Assembly (NCBI GenBank): GCA_900544445.1
Contig: UQVK01000132.1
Location: 1 to 6,658, forward strand
Reading direction: 5' to 3'
Source: an uncultured Lachnospiraceae bacterium
GTDB lineage: Bacteria; Bacillota; Clostridia; Lachnospirales; Lachnospiraceae
DNA: 6,658 nucleotides
The notes beneath the pieces were generated by a model. The model ran no database searches. It saw only the letters and a list, made by a program, of their open reading frames with translations, and was not told where the DNA came from. Numbering within the stretch: position 1 is the first letter of the stretch; each line of letters starts with the position of its first letter. Shown in pieces: positions 5,802-6,658 of the stretch. The position numbers were made by a program, and so were the translations under genes.

Positions 5802-6544
5802 ATTGTTTCCATTTCCTTTTTCTGTTTCTCCCGGTCTTTGGAAAGTTTCAGCGCCAGGCTGCGGACTCTTTCAAAAGATTCCAGTTCGCTTTTCACCAAA
5901 ACATAGACCATTTCTGAGAGGTCTTCTCTTTTGTCATATCTTCTGAATGCTTCTCTGTACTTTCCTGTCGGCTGAATTGAGACGGGCAGTAACCCGTTGT
6001 TGATCAACTGCTGGTTTATGATCATCCTCCCGGTTCTTCCGTTTCCATCTGAAAAAGGATGGATCCGTTCAAACCGGACATGATTGGCTGCAATCTTTTC
6101 AAAAATCTCTTTCACTGTCACCGCTTCCATATTTGTTTCCCTGATCCAGCTTTCCATCAACTTCGGAATATCCTGAGGATCGGAAGGATAGTATACCGCT
6201 TCCGACAGATTTCCAATATAAACCGTGGTTTCTCTATATTCTCCCCTCATATGTCTGATATAGCCATTCGCCTTCCTGACCCACTCTTCGTCAATGACTG
6301 TTTTCGCAAAAGGCAGCAGCATCTTCTGAATTGCATGGTAGGCATTTTTTACAACTGTATATTCTAAATAGGTATGATTCGATCGTACTTCATCATAATC
6401 GATCACTGCAATTGTTTCTTCCAGTGACAGTGTATTCCCCTCGATTGCGTTCGTACTCCATGAAAATCTCCTGGCAAAATCATCGGTAAATGGCTGACTG
6501 ATCAGAGGATTTTCCAGATGCAACCTTTCCCGCGAAAGAGACAT
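5798..6544 (-). CDS. Fic domain protein (class II, self-inhibited AMP-transferase)
   Basis: Fic enzymes usually transfer AMP from ATP to a hydroxyl on a target protein. This 248-residue cytosolic protein carries the full core motif HPFSDGNGRTGR at 162-173, with the catalytic H162, the metal-binding D167 and the phosphate-binding R170/R173. A T-x-x-x-E-G inhibitory helix (TNAIEG, residues 31-36, with E35) lies N-terminal to the core, placing it in class II, where the glutamate blocks productive ATP binding. The flap region GEYRETTVYIG (101-111) is also typical. The C-terminus is a charged Lys/Glu helix. The ATG at 6544 is the only start between the upstream stop and the conserved region; its Shine-Dalgarno (AGAAG) is modest. 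The TGA stop overlaps the antitoxin ATG (ATGA), so it is the first gene of the operon. Nothing is missing, and its target is unknown. Confidence 0.95.
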   Translation of the reverse strand: MSLSRERLHLENPLISQPFTDDFARRFSWSTNAIEGNTLSLEETIAVIDYDEVRSNHTYLEYTVVKNAYHAIQKMLLPFAKTVIDEEWVRKANGYIRHMRGEYRETTVYIGNLSEAVYYPSDPQDIPKLMESWIRETNMEAVTVKEIFEKIAANHVRFERIHPFSDGNGRTGRMIINQQLINNGLLPVSIQPTGKYREAFRRYDKREDLSEMVYVLVKSELESFERVRSLALKLSKDREKQKKEMETI

Positions 6545-6581
6545 CCATTTTATCTTCTGCGTGCTGATTCTTTTGCTACAT

Positions 6582-6591
6582 AGTATAGCAC
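6582..6591 (-). promoter_or_regulatory. Extended -10 promoter of the Fic/AbiE operon
   Basis: The minus strand reads TGTGCTATACT, a TGn-extended -10 with TATACT at 6582-6587 (one mismatch from consensus). No strong -35 is visible at 16-18 bp, which is normal for extended -10 promoters. The predicted start near 6575 leaves a leader of about 30 nt before the Fic ATG. Confidence 0.55.
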
Positions 6592-6600
6592 AGAAGCGTC

Positions 6601-6658
6601 TGCCAATCTATCTGAAAGAATATTCAAACAGACCACCCTCCCTCACCCTCTTTTTTCA
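6601..6658. other. Right-edge intergenic sequence with a purine-rich GGG-repeat tract
   Basis: No gene is visible upstream of the Fic promoter to the window end. The minus strand contains GAGGGTGAGGGAGGGTGG (about 6631-6648) preceded by AAAAAAG. It has three GGG runs plus a GG, a possible two-tetrad G-quadruplex or simply the edge of another element cut by the window. Confidence 0.35.

Overview
The window looks like a chromosomal segment of an anaerobic Firmicute, most likely a gut-type Clostridia / Lachnospiraceae. This is inferred from gene families and ribosome binding sites (strong AGGAGA/AAAGGAGG-type sites), not from a database search. The genes present are a ferredoxin-tailed aldo/keto reductase, a YqhD/BDH-type iron alcohol dehydrogenase, a MATE transporter, a Fic/AbiE module and a ParB-like-fold protein. 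The left two thirds (to about 3.9 kb) are GC-rich by eye and the right third is clearly more AT-rich, so the right block looks like an acquired accessory module.

Left block, redox/detoxification genes. A rightward aldo/keto reductase (2-1138, cut by the left edge) converges on a leftward operon. That operon starts at a promoter near 3830. In transcription order it holds a 30-codon flavodoxin-like remnant (3689-3781), a lipoprotein alpha/beta-hydrolase that has its catalytic triad but lacks the N-terminal half of the fold (2955-3656), an intact iron-dependent alcohol dehydrogenase (1780-2925), and a MATE efflux gene reduced to its two ends (1071-1680). Together the families suggest reduction of aldehydes or other reactive carbonyls plus export, but only the two reductases look functional.

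Right block, accessory module. All genes point left from an extended -10 promoter near 6585: an intact class II Fic protein (5798-6544), an AbiEi-type antitoxin (DUF6088-like, 5174-5801) frameshifted within its first seven codons, an AbiEii-type nucleotidyltransferase toxin lacking its catalytic middle (4623-5187), and an intact ParB/Srx-fold protein (4000-4611). A clear intrinsic terminator (3929-3964) follows. The start/stop overlaps show the module was once one translationally coupled unit.

The most striking feature is a recurrent lesion. Up to four separate genes (flavodoxin, hydrolase, MATE, AbiEii) keep a plausible start with ribosome binding site and a homologous C-terminus but have lost the middle. 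This is either an unusual run of internal deletions, possibly at microhomologies, or an assembly/strain-collapse artefact. I found no tRNA, rRNA, CRISPR array, transposase or complete mobile element.
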